Positions 54,358 through 64,000 of a stretch of DNA of 64,000 bases are shown one piece after another. Location of the stretch: assembly GCA_034359265.1 (NCBI GenBank), contig CP136896.1, positions 17,701,501-17,765,500 of the forward strand, given 5' to 3'. Origin of the DNA: Canna indica (Eukaryota; Streptophyta; Magnoliopsida; Zingiberales; Cannaceae). Position numbers and translations under genes: made by a program. Position 1 is the stretch's first letter. Every line of letters starts with the position of its first letter. A model generated the notes under the pieces. That model made no database searches. It saw nothing but the letters and a program-made list of their open reading frames with translations, and was not told the origin of the DNA.

Positions 54358-54975
54358 AGATGTCGCAAGCCCCGGGTTATCGTTCTAAGGCTCGACGAGC
54401 AGGACTAGCTCTGTCGCTGTCGCCATCGCCTGCGACAGTTGTGCACCACACAATCACTACCACTGTTGCAGAGGCTATACCACCAGTACCACCACCAGCT
54501 GTGGCACTGGGACCTTTGATGCCCACCGCAATGCCGCCACCACCATCGGCACCGGAGGCTCAAGGTCGTCGTAGGCCTCGTGGGCCTGATCGGGGAGCTC
54601 ATGTACTTTCATCGACCGACCAACGTCAGCGGATATCACTGCACGGTCTAAAATAAGTATCAAAGTTTATTAATTATAATTGTTAATTAATTAATTGATA
54701 CTTATGTTATTATACTTGAGTTGTAGATTTGAGCAGGACGATGTTACTTGTAGCATCACCTCTATTATCAAGGAGTTCTTTTAGGAGCCGTGGTGTTAAT
54801 GGACCCACGCCGGAGCATTCTCAAGATTTATTATGGTCTGAGTTTGACCTATGTAGTTTATCTATTTTTTAGTTAATTGTATTAATATTAAAAATGATTG
54901 TATTACATAACTTATTTTCTTTTTGTAGGCCCGATACACTTGGGATCCTGTCATTCAAGTCCAGGTGGAGGTATG
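54358..54975 (+). pseudogene. CACTA family A, copy 3, 5' exons only
   Basis: ATG near 54360 starts MSQAPGYRSKARRAG. The reading includes PEAQGRRRPRGPDRGAHVLS, STDQRQRISLHGLK and TAA, the counterpart of exon 1 of copy 1. Intron sequence and a second exon remnant (FEQDDVTCSITSIIKEFF, then TAG) follow at about 54725-54840, and a trace of exon 3 (YTWDPVIQVQVE) at about 54928-54975. The rest of the element is missing. Its CAA in place of the TAA of copy 1 suggests the ancestral exon 1 was longer. Confidence 0.75.
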
Positions 54976-55645
54976 TTAGTTAAGTAGCCTAAGGTTAGGT
55001 TCGACTCATAGTGTTAAATTCAGCGGAGCTCAACCACACTAAGTTTGGTCAAGCCGAGGTCGGGTCCAATTTGATCATGCCAAATTGAATTGAATTGAAT
55101 TTGACCGAAATTAGACAATATGCAAGAGATTGCAAAGAATATCCAATTGTATGTTTAAGATTTCTCCAACTTGGAGTAGGTGGAGGATCTTCAAACATTG
55201 CAAGTTTTGGACCTAGCATGTCCACAAGAAAAAGTGCACCTTCCGCGGTGGCTATAACTACTAATGAAGCGTCATCCTCCATTAGAACATGTGGACATCC
55301 TTGCTACAATTGTGTGCAGTGCTATTCTATCTGTACCATTTCGTGAATGATTTTTCTTGGTCTTCTTCTTTGATTCATGTATATTTTTCAGGTTTTTGTG
55401 AACATATGTGTTGGTTTGTTATTTATTGCTTTAATTAATGGACTCTTCGTTTTTTGGTATGTTCTATGTATTTGTTTGAATTAATTTTTCTATTGAAATT
55501 ATGCTAGGGCATTTTTTCGCTATTAATGTGCCATGTAATTTCTTCTGTCATATTTTTCAAATATTCTAGCAAAGGATTCTTAATTTGTTCATGATATTTT
55601 TGCTAAGTAGGATCCGAAGTCTCTTCTGCAAACAAATCCCTCCCC

Positions 55646-55700
<55 letters not shown>

Positions 55701-56238
55701 TTGTAATTAATACATAAGTAATGAAATGTGATATAAGGAGTAAGGAGGAGAGAAAAAAGAAAACAAATGAAAAGAAGATACTGGTGAGTGTTGACTCAAT
55801 TGGGACTGACTTCAAGTTTGAACCAATCTCGATTTGGGTGAAATCAAGATGATTTAAACTGAACTGGAAAGAAATTGGGCTTAATTGAGATTCGAATTGC
55901 CTGAATCAGTGCATGCCCAATTGAAGTAATCCCACTTCAACCAATAAATTTTAGCATTGAATTGATCCAAATTTATTTGGACTTGTCAACTCTTTCTTCC
56001 CCACGTAACTAGAATCCAGCAATCTCTTCGCAACAATTTTGGATCCAAAATTCTCGCCAAATTCTTCACCAGTTTCAAATTCATCTTTGCCGCTACAATC
56101 TCCCTAGGAAAGGAACTTTTAGCATCAATTAGCAATGAACTTCTCATGAATTTAGATTTGACAAAGCTAGGAAGGTGGTGCCATTTCTTCACTAGTAGAG
56201 TTCTTGGGTGAGTTCTCCTACCTCAAATTGAAGATCTT
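54976..56238. other. Unassigned AT-rich sequence
   Basis: No recognised gene. A plus-strand reading at 55095-55346 (LQLGVGGGSSNIASFG) and a minus-strand one at 56192-55986 (KKWHHLPSFVKSKFMRSS) are open but match nothing I know. An (ATT)n microsatellite is at 55641-55700. The right part is the target of LINE-3. Confidence 0.4.
55641..55700. repeat. (AAT/ATT)n microsatellite
   Basis: AATAATAAT changes to ATTATTATT midway, making a palindrome-like trinucleotide run of about 60 bp. Confidence 0.9.
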
Positions 56239-56276
56239 AACAAGATTGCAAGGGCCACGTTACAAAGGCCACAAGA

Positions 56277-58909
56277 TTGGAAAACGATCTTGAAATTGAA
56301 CTTAGAAAAGGGAAATGCGGGGGGGGGGGGGGGGGGGGGGGGGCAAAATCCCCTGTCGTGCGAAATAAAGTTAACGGAAGTGAGGAAAAATTTGGATATA
56401 AGTATTACGAGGCACAAAGTACCTATTGGAAACAAAGAGCAAAAGTTAAATGGCTAAGAGATTGAGACAAGAATACAAAATTCTTCCATAAAGTAGCGAC
56501 CGGGCAAAAATAAAAAAATTGGATTTCGTCGATTACGATAAATGGCAGGTCGGTCACGCATCCCGAGGAGGTCGAAAAAGCTTTTCCAGACTTCTTCCGT
56601 CCTTCTATCGGGTCCGCGGATGATTATATGCTTTGACCTAACTGGTCGGAAATTTATAGGGAGGAATATAGGGACTTGTCAAATATGACAATAATTTTTG
56701 GCAACGAAGAAATATTGGCTGGGCTAAAAGGTATGGGGAAGAACAAGGCTCTTGGGCCGGATGGGCTCACACCAGAGTTCTTCATTGCGTTTTGGGATAT
56801 CGTCGGCGAGGATGTGAGATCTTTGCTTGAGGACATTAGGGAGGGAAGAGATGACTTGAGCAGAATAAATAAATCTTTCATTGTCCCTATTCCAAAAGTG
56901 GAAGGGGCTAACCGGATGGGAGACTTTAGGCCTATAAGGCTATCTTCGAGCATTTTGAAATTTTTCTCCAAACTGATGGCCAATAGAAGAAAACCGCATA
57001 TGAATTCCCTGATTGGAAACAGACAAAATGCTTTCATACCAAGCAGATCGACGCTTGACAGTTTTATGGCGGCCTCCAAGCTTATTCACTTTTGCAAGAA
57101 AAATAACTTGGACACGATTATGCTAAAGCTTGACCTATCCAAGGCTTTCGATTGTGTGAACTGAGAATTTTTGCTTGAGCTCCTTAGGGAAAGAGGCTTT
57201 CCCTCGGTCTGGATAAATGGGGTCTCAAGTCTTCTTAGGACCGGAGAGTCCTCGGTTCTCCTCGATGGAGCCCCTGGTAAATGGATTAGACACAAGAAAT
57301 AGCTAAGGTAGGGGGACCCTCTCTCTCCATATATGTTTCTTCTTGTGGCAGATGTCTTTGTAAGAATGATGGATAAAGCGGTTCAAAACCATTTAGTAAA
57401 GGGGGTCAGGATGAATAGGGAGCTCGAGGTCTCCCACCTAGAATTTGCAGACAATTTTGTGGTATTTTTGACATGCGATGGGAATGATCTGTTAAACTTG
57501 AAAATTCTCCTTTTTGGTTTCAAGCTGATGTTAGGACTGAAAGCAAACTATTCAAAAACTGAAGAAAGGGTGTCTTCCCTGTAAAATATCTGGGACTCCC
57601 TCTTAGAGAAGGTCGGCTCCTTAGAGATGACTCGAATTTTATCATTGAAAAGGTGGATAAAAGGCTAAGTTCTTGGAAAGAAAGGCTACTATCAAGAGGA
57701 GACAGACTAATACTGATAAATAGTGTGCTGAGCTTTCTTCCGGGATACTGCCTATCCATTTTTAAAGCTCCGAAATGGGTAATTCGAGTCATAGACACAA
57801 GGCTAAGACATTTCTTTTGGAAATGAGGGGGAAACGAAAATAAGTTTGCGGGCTTGGTAAATTGGGATGACGTGATGAGCCCCGTTGAACACGGGGGCTT
57901 GGGTATTCTGAATTTGGAAATGCACAACAAAGCTCGTTTGGGTCGATGGTGGTCGGAGCTAGCAAATGATGAGACCTAATCTGGGTAAATATAGTAAGAA
58001 ATAATTACTTTAATAGAAAAAGATGGTTTGATGTGTGTTGCACAGCGAGGTGGTTCCACATATGGAAAGAGATAATGCAAGCCAAAGAGCTGTTCGATCT
58101 GGGGACTGAAGGAAGATAGGAGATGGGACGACAACTAGCTTCTGGAAAGAACGATGGTGTAAAATTTAAAGTTGTTAATAGAATTCTCGAATCTATTTAG
58201 GGCTTACAAATATAAAAATGGAACAGTTCATCAGTGTTTCAACAGGAACTCGAGGTCCTGGGATTTCCATTGGGAAACGAAAGTGGATCATGAAAATATA
58301 CTGAAACTACTGAACTTTATTGGGACCCCAAGCTTCACTGAAGAGCGGGATTTTAATTGTTGGATGTGGGATCCAAAGGGAAAGTTCTCAACATCGTCAA
58401 TGTTATCTAGATACATGGAATTTAGGGTTAGATGGGATGCAGCTAAAAGTATTTAGAAGTGCATCGTTCCGGTGAAGTTTAAAATCCATTCATGGTTGGT
58501 TATGAAGAACTGATTTCCTACAAAAGGGAGACTCATTAGTCATGGCTCACAAATATCGAACGACAAATGCGTACTCTGCAAGAGAGCGAGAGAGGACCTC
58601 GATCACCTGATCCACAACTGTGACTTCACCATTGATGGATGGAAGACACTTTTGGAAAAAGTGTCGATACGTTGGGTGGAATTCCTGCTAGGGGATGCTA
58701 GGAAGTTCCGAGAGACGAACAATCAGATAAAAACTCTCGCCATGATTTGGAGCAGGAACGTTTGGCTTCTCATAAACGCAATGATCTTTAGAGATAAGAA
58801 ATCAATCTTAATTGAGTTAGTTGCTTCTTGCATTGCCATTTGGGAGAGGATCTGGACATCATGTGGATGGTTGGATGTATCATCGAGTTGTTTTGGGCCA
58901 ATCTCTTGA
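56277..58909 (+). pseudogene. LINE-3 ORF2 remnant: reverse transcriptase and zinc domain
   Basis: The linker reads LEIELRKGKC, is broken by a 25-G run (56319-56343), and continues with YWKQRAKVKWLRD, TGA, DKNTKFFHKVA. RT 56676-57164 has MGKNKALGPDGLTPEFFIAF, SFIVPIPKVEGANRMGDFRP and LKLDLSKAFDCVN. The palm at 57333-57584 reads VSHLEFADNFVVF, with Asn replacing the second catalytic Asp. After shifts, 57600-57950 carries the YLGLPLREG-like thumb and SSWKERLLSRGDRLILI region, and 58172-58909 the zf-RVT domain (FKIHSWLVMKN, CVLCKRAREDLDHLIHNC). Stops are scattered throughout. Confidence 0.88.
56319..56343 (+). repeat. 25-base G homopolymer
   Basis: Uninterrupted G from 56319 to 56343 inside the LINE-3 linker. 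It could form a G-quadruplex or be a sequencing or assembly artefact. Confidence 0.9.
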
Positions 58910-59094
58910 TCGATGGCCAGTCTGATTAGGACTCTAATCTTAGCTTGTGTAGTTTAGTAGCCCCACCTAGGGTTAGGCAGATAGGATGGTAGTGTTCTAC
59001 TACTAGCTTATGGATCTTCCTTTAATCTTATATAAGTTGTGTGGCCCATATGGGCCTCACTTTGTCCTTCCAAAAAAAACAAGATTGCAAGGGC

Positions 59095-59239
59095 GTTTTG
59101 GCAAGAAGTTAGAGCATTCTTGGAAGTAAAAGCATTCTTGGCAACAAGATTGCTTTCTTTACTTTCTCCATTCAATGCCCTTAGATTTTGGTTTCGTGCT
59201 TGCACATTTATATTTCCCAACACAAAATAAAAATCCCAG
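59095..59239. other. Target sequence of LINE-3, no gene
   Basis: The words GCATTCTTGG and CAAGATTGC recur here. Nothing else is recognised. Confidence 0.4.
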
Positions 59240-59535
59240 ACAAAGGATTAGACAGTAAAAAGCAACAGGGTGGATTGAAAGTTCGCTGTAGAGATGATGG
59301 TCTGTCTTTTCTTGTCAAAGTAGTGTCGATTCCAATCAAACCATATCCACAAAGACCAGATCATAATGAGGTTGAAATGATGCCTTTTAGTACGTGAGCA
59401 TAAACTTTGAACCTGCAAGTCCAATGGCTTAAATGTTAGCTCAAGATCTACAACATTTTTCAAGTTGAGAAAATGGTTCCAGCCAACCCGAGTGTATTCA
59501 CATTGCTCAAACAAGTTGGATATGGTCTTCATGAT
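59240..59535 (-). pseudogene. LINE-4 fragment, C-terminal zinc domain
   Basis: The minus-strand reading contains NLFEQCEYTRVGWNHFLNLK, VDLELTFKPLDLQ and HHFNLIMIWSLWIWFDWNRH. The spacing of the Cys, the Trp residues and the IWxLWxxRNR-like block fits the zf-RVT/RNase-H-like tail of plant LINE ORF2. The RT part is absent. It is unrelated to LINE-3 in sequence and lies in the opposite orientation. Confidence 0.65.
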
Positions 59536-59559
59536 TTACCTCACACAAACGGCCAAGTT

Positions 59560-59657
59560 CACCTATTTATTGGCTATATTCACGCACTTCATAACTAGAT
59601 TCACTCAATTTCTGACTAGGTTCACCCACTTTCTAATCAGGTTTGCCCACTTCGGAT
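59560..59657. repeat. Degenerate 24-bp tandem repeats
   Basis: About four units around TTCACTCAATTTCTGACTAG, giving a repeated peptide pattern FTHFxTRFTQFLTRFTHFL in one frame. Confidence 0.6.
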
Positions 59658-60299
59658 AACTTATTTGATAGGAAAAAAAAAACTTTATAAGAGTTTTATG
59701 CTCACTCCTTTGGCCAATTCCACGTCCTATAGTTCCTTTTCTAATTCTAACAACCTATATATTGGAAGAAGGGTCCAGAAATTAAACTTCCGTCCCAAAG
59801 AGTTGCAACCCTTGTTGACAATTTGTGTCATTGATGGCTATTTCCTTGTTTTTAGTAGCTTTGTAAAGATTGGAAAACTCAACTCAAGTGGCTTACCTGA
59901 CTTTTATGGTTCCTTCCATAGTCTTAGTTCCAATGTATCGTCGATGTCATAATGCAAATTAACATAGAAAATTTTTTTAGGTGTAGAATACAACTGGACT
60001 GTTGACTTGACTGGACAAGGGCCCTTGTTCGAAGTTCATTTTGCGTAGGGCGATGGATTAGACAAATGGGCTTTTTTTATTGCACAAAATAGCTCAAGAC
60101 AAGATAGGTTTATTAGACGAAATGACATCAACTTTTGCGAATTTCTCAATTTTGACCAATCCTTTGATTGATCTCAATTATATATAAGAACTTTCGAATT
60201 GGTTTCAATAATGACGCCCCTCCGTCTGTGAACCGTGAATATGACCGTTATTTTACTGACGTGACGATCCAAAAATAATTTTAAAAACACACTTGCCAT
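59658..60299. other. No gene recognised
   Basis: A short open frame at 59665-59952 is Ser/Asn-rich and without known motifs. The remainder is AT-rich. Confidence 0.4.
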
Positions 60300-60542
60300 G
60301 TCAACTAGATGCACTCCGATTACCTTTTAATATCCACCCGGTCCCACCTCTCTCTTTCTTTTACCTTCTCGTATATAAGTGCTTGCTTTCACTTATTCCT
60401 CCTCATTGCTCGCTCGCTCGCCTCCCCTCACTCGCCCTCCTCCACCAGCCAATCTTGGAGCGCCAGCACCCAGATCTTGTCAGGATCCATATCTCCGACG
60501 ACCTGAACCTGGCCGGAATCCACCGCTGATCTCACTAGAACC
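60300..60542 (+). promoter_or_regulatory. Promoter and 5' leader-like stretch
   Basis: TATATAAG at 60372-60379 is followed by a C/T-rich leader with CTCGCTCGCTCG and an ATG in good context (AGAACCATGGC) at 60543. The arrangement is that of a plant core promoter and 5' UTR. Activity is not shown. Confidence 0.4.
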
Positions 60543-60639
60543 ATGGCTTCTGACATATACATGGCCTACTCCCCTTCCCCCTCCACCTCCCCACACTCGC
60601 CTACATCCCGGGTATCTGCTCCGTCACCAGCAGCAGATG

Positions 60640-60676
<37 letters not shown>

Positions 60677-60713
60677 CAAAATGTGGTGCGCCTTTGCAAG
60701 CCCGCTCCTTTGA
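60543..60713 (+). CDS. Short Ser/Pro-rich ORF after a promoter-like stretch
   Basis: The ORF has 56 residues: MASDIYMAYSPSPSTSPHSP, TSRVSAPSPAADA, then SLSLSLSLSLS from a (CT)16 run at 60641-60673, and MWCAFASPLL. It is likely the first exon of a captured or broken gene; no splice donor is certain. Changes in (CT)n length would change the frame after it. I do not recognise the protein. It could belong with the WD40 fragment at 61846. Confidence 0.3.
60641..60673. repeat. (CT)16 microsatellite
   Basis: Pure CT dinucleotide run within the short ORF at 60543. Confidence 0.95.
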
Positions 60714-60947
60714 GTTACTTCCATGTACAAGAGAGGAGTCCAACTCCTTCTCCAACAAAGAGGAGTTGAGTTGTCATGCAATAAATTAAGCATATTAAAT
60801 AAGAGTAAAGAAAGGTACCGTACCTTTGCAAGCCCGCTCCTTTGAGTTACTTCCATGTACAAGAGAGGAGTCCAACTCCTTCTCCAACAAAGAGGAGTTG
60901 AGTTGTCATGCAATAAATTAAGCATATTAAATAAGAGTAAAGAAAGG
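60691..60947. repeat. 132-bp tandem duplication
   Basis: CCTTTGCAAGCCCGCTCCTT begins at 60691 and again at 60823. The copies are identical for about 125 bp to AGTAAAGAAAGG, differing only where TACCGTA joins them. The identity suggests a recent duplication. Confidence 0.95.
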
Positions 60948-61220
60948 AAGAAGTATGAGAGACTTCACATGAACTTGGTGCTCACGGAGGAGTGGAAACG
61001 AGTTATACCTTCTCCTTCGCCTCTTTCGCCACCACAATCTCAAGCCCTCCCTATGGCTTTGCATGAAGAGTGCTCACGGTGAAGGCTCTGCATGAAGAGT
61101 GTTCACGGCATGCCGCTAAACTCTTCTTCCTCATCCTCTGTTTCCACCTTCAACGGTTCCTCCAAATAACTCCTTTGATCTCGTCTGCAACAACAACAAC
61201 GTCACTAACGTCGCTAACTG

Positions 61221-61755
61221 CTGGTAAACTCGCTGGGGAAGTTTAGCTGCAGGAGCTTCCATAGCATCTTTAGGTTCAAGACATGGTGGACTACCATGTG
61301 GGCGGGGAGCTCCGGATCGGACCTGCAGGTGGAGACACAATGGGTGCTCCTCCATGTCCCTGTGATCAACTCCTATGTCTTGCTTTTCCCCCTTTTGGAA
61401 GGCAAATTTAGATCTTCCATCTTCCCCAGCGAGCATGACCACATCATGCTATGTGCCGAGAGTGGTTCTTCCCAGGTAAAGGCCAATTCCTTTAAGGCCA
61501 TTGTGTATGTTCATGTCGGCAACAATCCTTTCACCTTAATGGAGGAAGCTTCCTTTGCTGCTTGGGTTCACCTCAGCACATTTTGCTTGAGAGAAGAGAA
61601 GACGCTCCCTTCCATTGTCGGCAAACACTCTGTGGAGCGTGGGGCGGAGTGAGACCTGAAAGCACGCATCTGGATTCAAAATTGGTGCATGTGAAGCTCT
61701 TTCCAGGTTTGACGGGACGATGGACGATCTCGCCATTGACAAGATCGTTGAATCG
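61221..61755 (+). pseudogene. Raffinose synthase family fragment, deleted
   Basis: Open from 61221 as LVNSLGKFSCRSFHSIFRFK, then TWWTTMWAGSSGSDLQVETQ, WVLLHVPVINSYVLLFPLLE, CAESGSSQVKANSFKAIVYV and LREEKTLPSIVGK to about 61620. After a frame change it continues TLCGAWGGVRPESTHLDSK, and in another frame FDGTMDDLAIDKIVE. These are characteristic blocks of raffinose synthase/seed-imbibition proteins (GH36), galactosyltransferases of raffinose-family sugar synthesis. The FGWCTWDAFY and catalytic region that should lie between LPSIV and TLCGAWGG is deleted. No introns are visible in this span. Confidence 0.85.
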
Positions 61756-61845
61756 TGAGGCTGTAGGCCATTGTGCGCAGGCAACAAGTGAGGAAACCAG
61801 CGGCAGTGACACAGCGGTGCATGCAAGCTCATTCATCATGTAAAA

Positions 61846-61990
61846 GGTGTTGCGACTGAGCGAGAAAGCCTGTGTCAAGTCGTTCATGGCACACGAGGGG
61901 CAGGTCAGCGCCATGCTCGTCAACCAGCTCGACGGCTACCTCTTCACCGCTGCCAGCAATGGCGCAGTGAAGCTGTGGCGGTGGGTTTAC
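61846..61990 (+). pseudogene. WD40-repeat fragment
   Basis: Reading 61847-62032 starts MLRLSEKACVKSFMAHEGQV then SAMLVNQLDGYLFTAASNGA and VKLWRW. AHEGQVSAML...GYLFTAASNGAVKLWRW is one WD40 blade (His/Gly near the start, the Leu-Trp dipeptide at the end), normally part of a beta-propeller scaffold. It follows the raffinose synthase remnant with no shared frame, so the two are fused only by rearrangement. One blade alone is too little to name the parent gene. Confidence 0.65.
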
Positions 61991-63909
61991 GGCAACAGCT
62001 CGCACACACAAACCAGATTTTGTATATATTAGATTGTGATAAACCCCATGGACCCGAGCAATTGATTCCAAAGCCATGATGAGATCATGCTAGTGAGACA
62101 TGGAATCCAGATGCCCTTTTCTAAATATTTCCAGTCGTAGGATCACTAATTAGGGGATTGGTGATTCCGGAAGACTGGTGCACTTGGTACATACCTAATA
62201 CGATAAAGGGTAGTTGATCTCATAGTTACCTATGAGCCATCATTTAATGTACAAGTGCAGGTGCTCATTAGAGAATGAGTTCACTGAACAGACCTACATG
62301 AGGAACACATAATGGAATCCTTACATAAGTGTCAATAGGATGTTCCTCGGGTGATATTAGGTTCAAGCAGTCCTTGGACTTGAGGTTGTCATGGTTACCT
62401 TGTGAGTATCGACCCATTGATATAGACTTATCCTTATGTGGCCTTCAGTGTCATGTGTCGGATACCTCTGGGCATGGGAAAGCACCCATAGAGGTATGTG
62501 AGCAACCAATATGAAATCAGTTACTCCTAGTAAAAGGCGATAATGTCCTATATGTCCCTGTAAGTGTCGGCTCAAGAATCTCTGACCAGAGTAGATATGA
62601 ATGTCGAAAAAAGATTTTCTAACATGTCATTGTTGAGATGACAACTTAGCAGGCAGAATACATATGTATCGGTATTATGGTTTAACATTTTTTCCATACC
62701 CTAGCTGTATTTAGGACATTGTAACTGAGGGACTTAGTTGCATGGTAACTAATCACTGAAGGGCGTTCGATCCCTGTAGATTGAACCTCACACTATCCGA
62801 GTAGTCATGACACATTGCTAGACGTCAATCTTGACTTGTGAGTGGAGTCTCCCATGACCACACTAAAGAGGTTTACTGGTGGCTCGTAAGATTCGAATAA
62901 AAGTCATTCTATCAGATCTGATTCTCTGTTATGCACAACTCACTGTTGACTTAGTATGGGGCCCAATGGGTCACACACAACAGGCTAACCTCGTAACAGA
63001 CCTTATGAGATAAAGTCTGAATGCGGTCCTATATGTCTACTAGCATGGACATGCTGCAACTCAATCACGGATCTCATTTATGAACACGATAGAAAAGTTA
63101 TTTTCTCTAGGAACGAATGTGCGAGGAAGGAGTTCCCCGATAATCCTAATTTGTATGGCATCCCTAAATTGTAGGGATTGACACATGATAATATTTCATA
63201 TAGTTGATTAAATTTAATCATGAATTAAATATTTAATTAACTACTTGACCGAAAATATATTTAATTATGAATTAAATATAATTTGATTTTGAATTAAATA
63301 TAAAAGGTGAAAAAATTAGTTTCTAACCATGAGCCTAACCGATTAATTGGGAATTAATTTATTTAGATAAATCCTAATTAATAAGAATTTGATTTATGAA
63401 GATAAATAATAAAAATAATAGATAAATGATTCATGAGGATAAATCATAATTCTATTAATTAATAAGAAATTAAAATTATTTAGATAAACATATTTCCTAT
63501 TGTTTAGGGAATTAGTTTATTTAGATCATTATCATTCTTGTTTATAGATTTTTTATGGAAATAAATTATATTTTATATTTTATTTGATTTAATTAATTTT
63601 GAATTAATTATGAAGCCATTAAAATATAAATTATTTTTAGAGGCAAACCTTAGAATTTTGATTTTCGATGAGAGAATTTTTTTGGGGCTCTATTTTCGCT
63701 GCATTTTTTATTCTCATCCCAAATGTATTGTCCTATAAATGAACCCTTAAGATTAAGAATATTGTGTCTTCCTTCGTGCTTGCTCATGTCACATCATTTT
63801 AAACCGCTGGGCCTGTGCACCTCCTTCCACTAGCCTAGAAGAAGTTCTTTCTTCTTCGGTCAATAGCTTTAACAAACCATGCAAAAGCATAGTAGAAAGA
63901 TAGAATGTA
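61991..63909. other. Long non-coding stretch, unassigned
   Basis: No ORF above about 70 codons makes sense. The first 1.2 kb (to about 63180) is of balanced composition with words such as GTGAGACATGGAATCC and AATACGATAAAGG. The rest is very AT-rich (TTTAATTATGAATTAAATATA repeated). By texture alone it could be an LTR or leader of an unidentified retroelement. Confidence 0.35.
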
Positions 63910-64000
63910 CACTACAAGAAATTTGATTTTTAATGACGAGATTTGGTGGGGGTCGCACATCGACTCTCACTAAATCAACCTTTTTATGGGGATTGCTAGT
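63910..64000 (+). mobile_element. Left end of another CACTA-type element, cut by window edge
   Basis: CACTACAAGAAATTTGATTT at 63910 is a canonical plant CACTA terminal sequence, followed by GACGAGATTTGGTGGGGGTC-like subterminal sequence. The body is outside the window. The upstream triplet is GTA. Confidence 0.5.

Larger units (their letters stand above)
56256..59079 (+). mobile_element. LINE-3, 5'-truncated, 17-bp TSD
   Basis: AACAAGATTGCAAGGGC occurs at 56239-56255 and 59078-59094. The second copy directly follows an A-run (59072-59079), so the TSD and poly(A) tail mark one LINE insertion in plus orientation. The body begins in the linker between endonuclease and RT and runs through RT, the zinc-finger domain and a 3' UTR of about 160 bp. 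Truncation from the 5' side is usual for LINEs. Confidence 0.92.

Noticed and set aside
56196..56230. CACTAGTAGAG near 56195 as a CACTA terminus
   Set aside because: No subterminal repeats, partner end or target duplication nearby.

Overview
The window is nuclear DNA of a flowering plant. It has low GC, intron-bearing gene fragments of plant type (kinetochore SPC24-like, MOG1-like, HAD-IG 5'-nucleotidase, bHLH, raffinose synthase), and a dense nest of plant-type transposons: CACTA/En-Spm, Ty1/copia, Ty3/gypsy, L1-type LINE and a hAT-like MITE. The sequence does not fix the clade; a large-genome monocot is only a guess. I see no intact conventional host gene, no rRNA or tRNA gene and no CRISPR array. 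Nearly every coding trace is a pseudogene.

Layout. 1-415: gypsy integrase piece (minus). 416-3647: CACTA family A copy 1, which ends inside the 3' part of a SIRE-like copia element. 4335-9338: the 3' LTR of that element, split by CACTA-2 (4918-8585, TSD CAA). 9339-13660: LINE-1 (minus), cut by the SIRE LTR and carrying a short plastid-looking insert. 13677-15394: CACTA-A copy 2. 15692-16596: SPC24-like exons (minus), one split by a hAT-like MITE with an 8-bp TSD. 16649-31880: LINE-2 (minus), recognisable as one element from an 18-bp TSD; it is interrupted by CACTA-3, a small non-autonomous CACTA (24439-25521) and copia-1 (26372-31683, TSD GAGGT).

31967-48610 is the most interesting region: a CACTA-like element that carries, in one orientation, exons of three unrelated genes (MOG1, HAD-IG 5'-nucleotidase, bHLH). 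A gypsy element later landed inside a 5'-nucleotidase exon (35055-40595) and copia-2 in the following intron (40698-45764). 49056-54148: copia-3 (minus, TSD ATAGA). 54358-54975: CACTA-A copy 3. 56256-59079: LINE-3 (plus, 17-bp TSD). 59240-59535: LINE-4 fragment (minus). 60300-61990: a promoter-like stretch, a short ORF, a 132-bp tandem duplication, a raffinose synthase remnant and a WD40 fragment. 61991-63909: non-coding and unassigned. 63910-64000: the start of another CACTA-type terminus.

How it fits together. The nest gives a relative chronology: each clean TSD places a younger element inside an older one. The target-site copies of gypsy-1 and copia-2 differ by single transitions, and the copia-2 in-frame stops fit C-to-T or G-to-A changes. 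Both suggest old, methylated insertions. Two CACTA elements share an unusual leader before the transposase start: an AT-rich minisatellite, 26-bp tandem repeats and a long hairpin.
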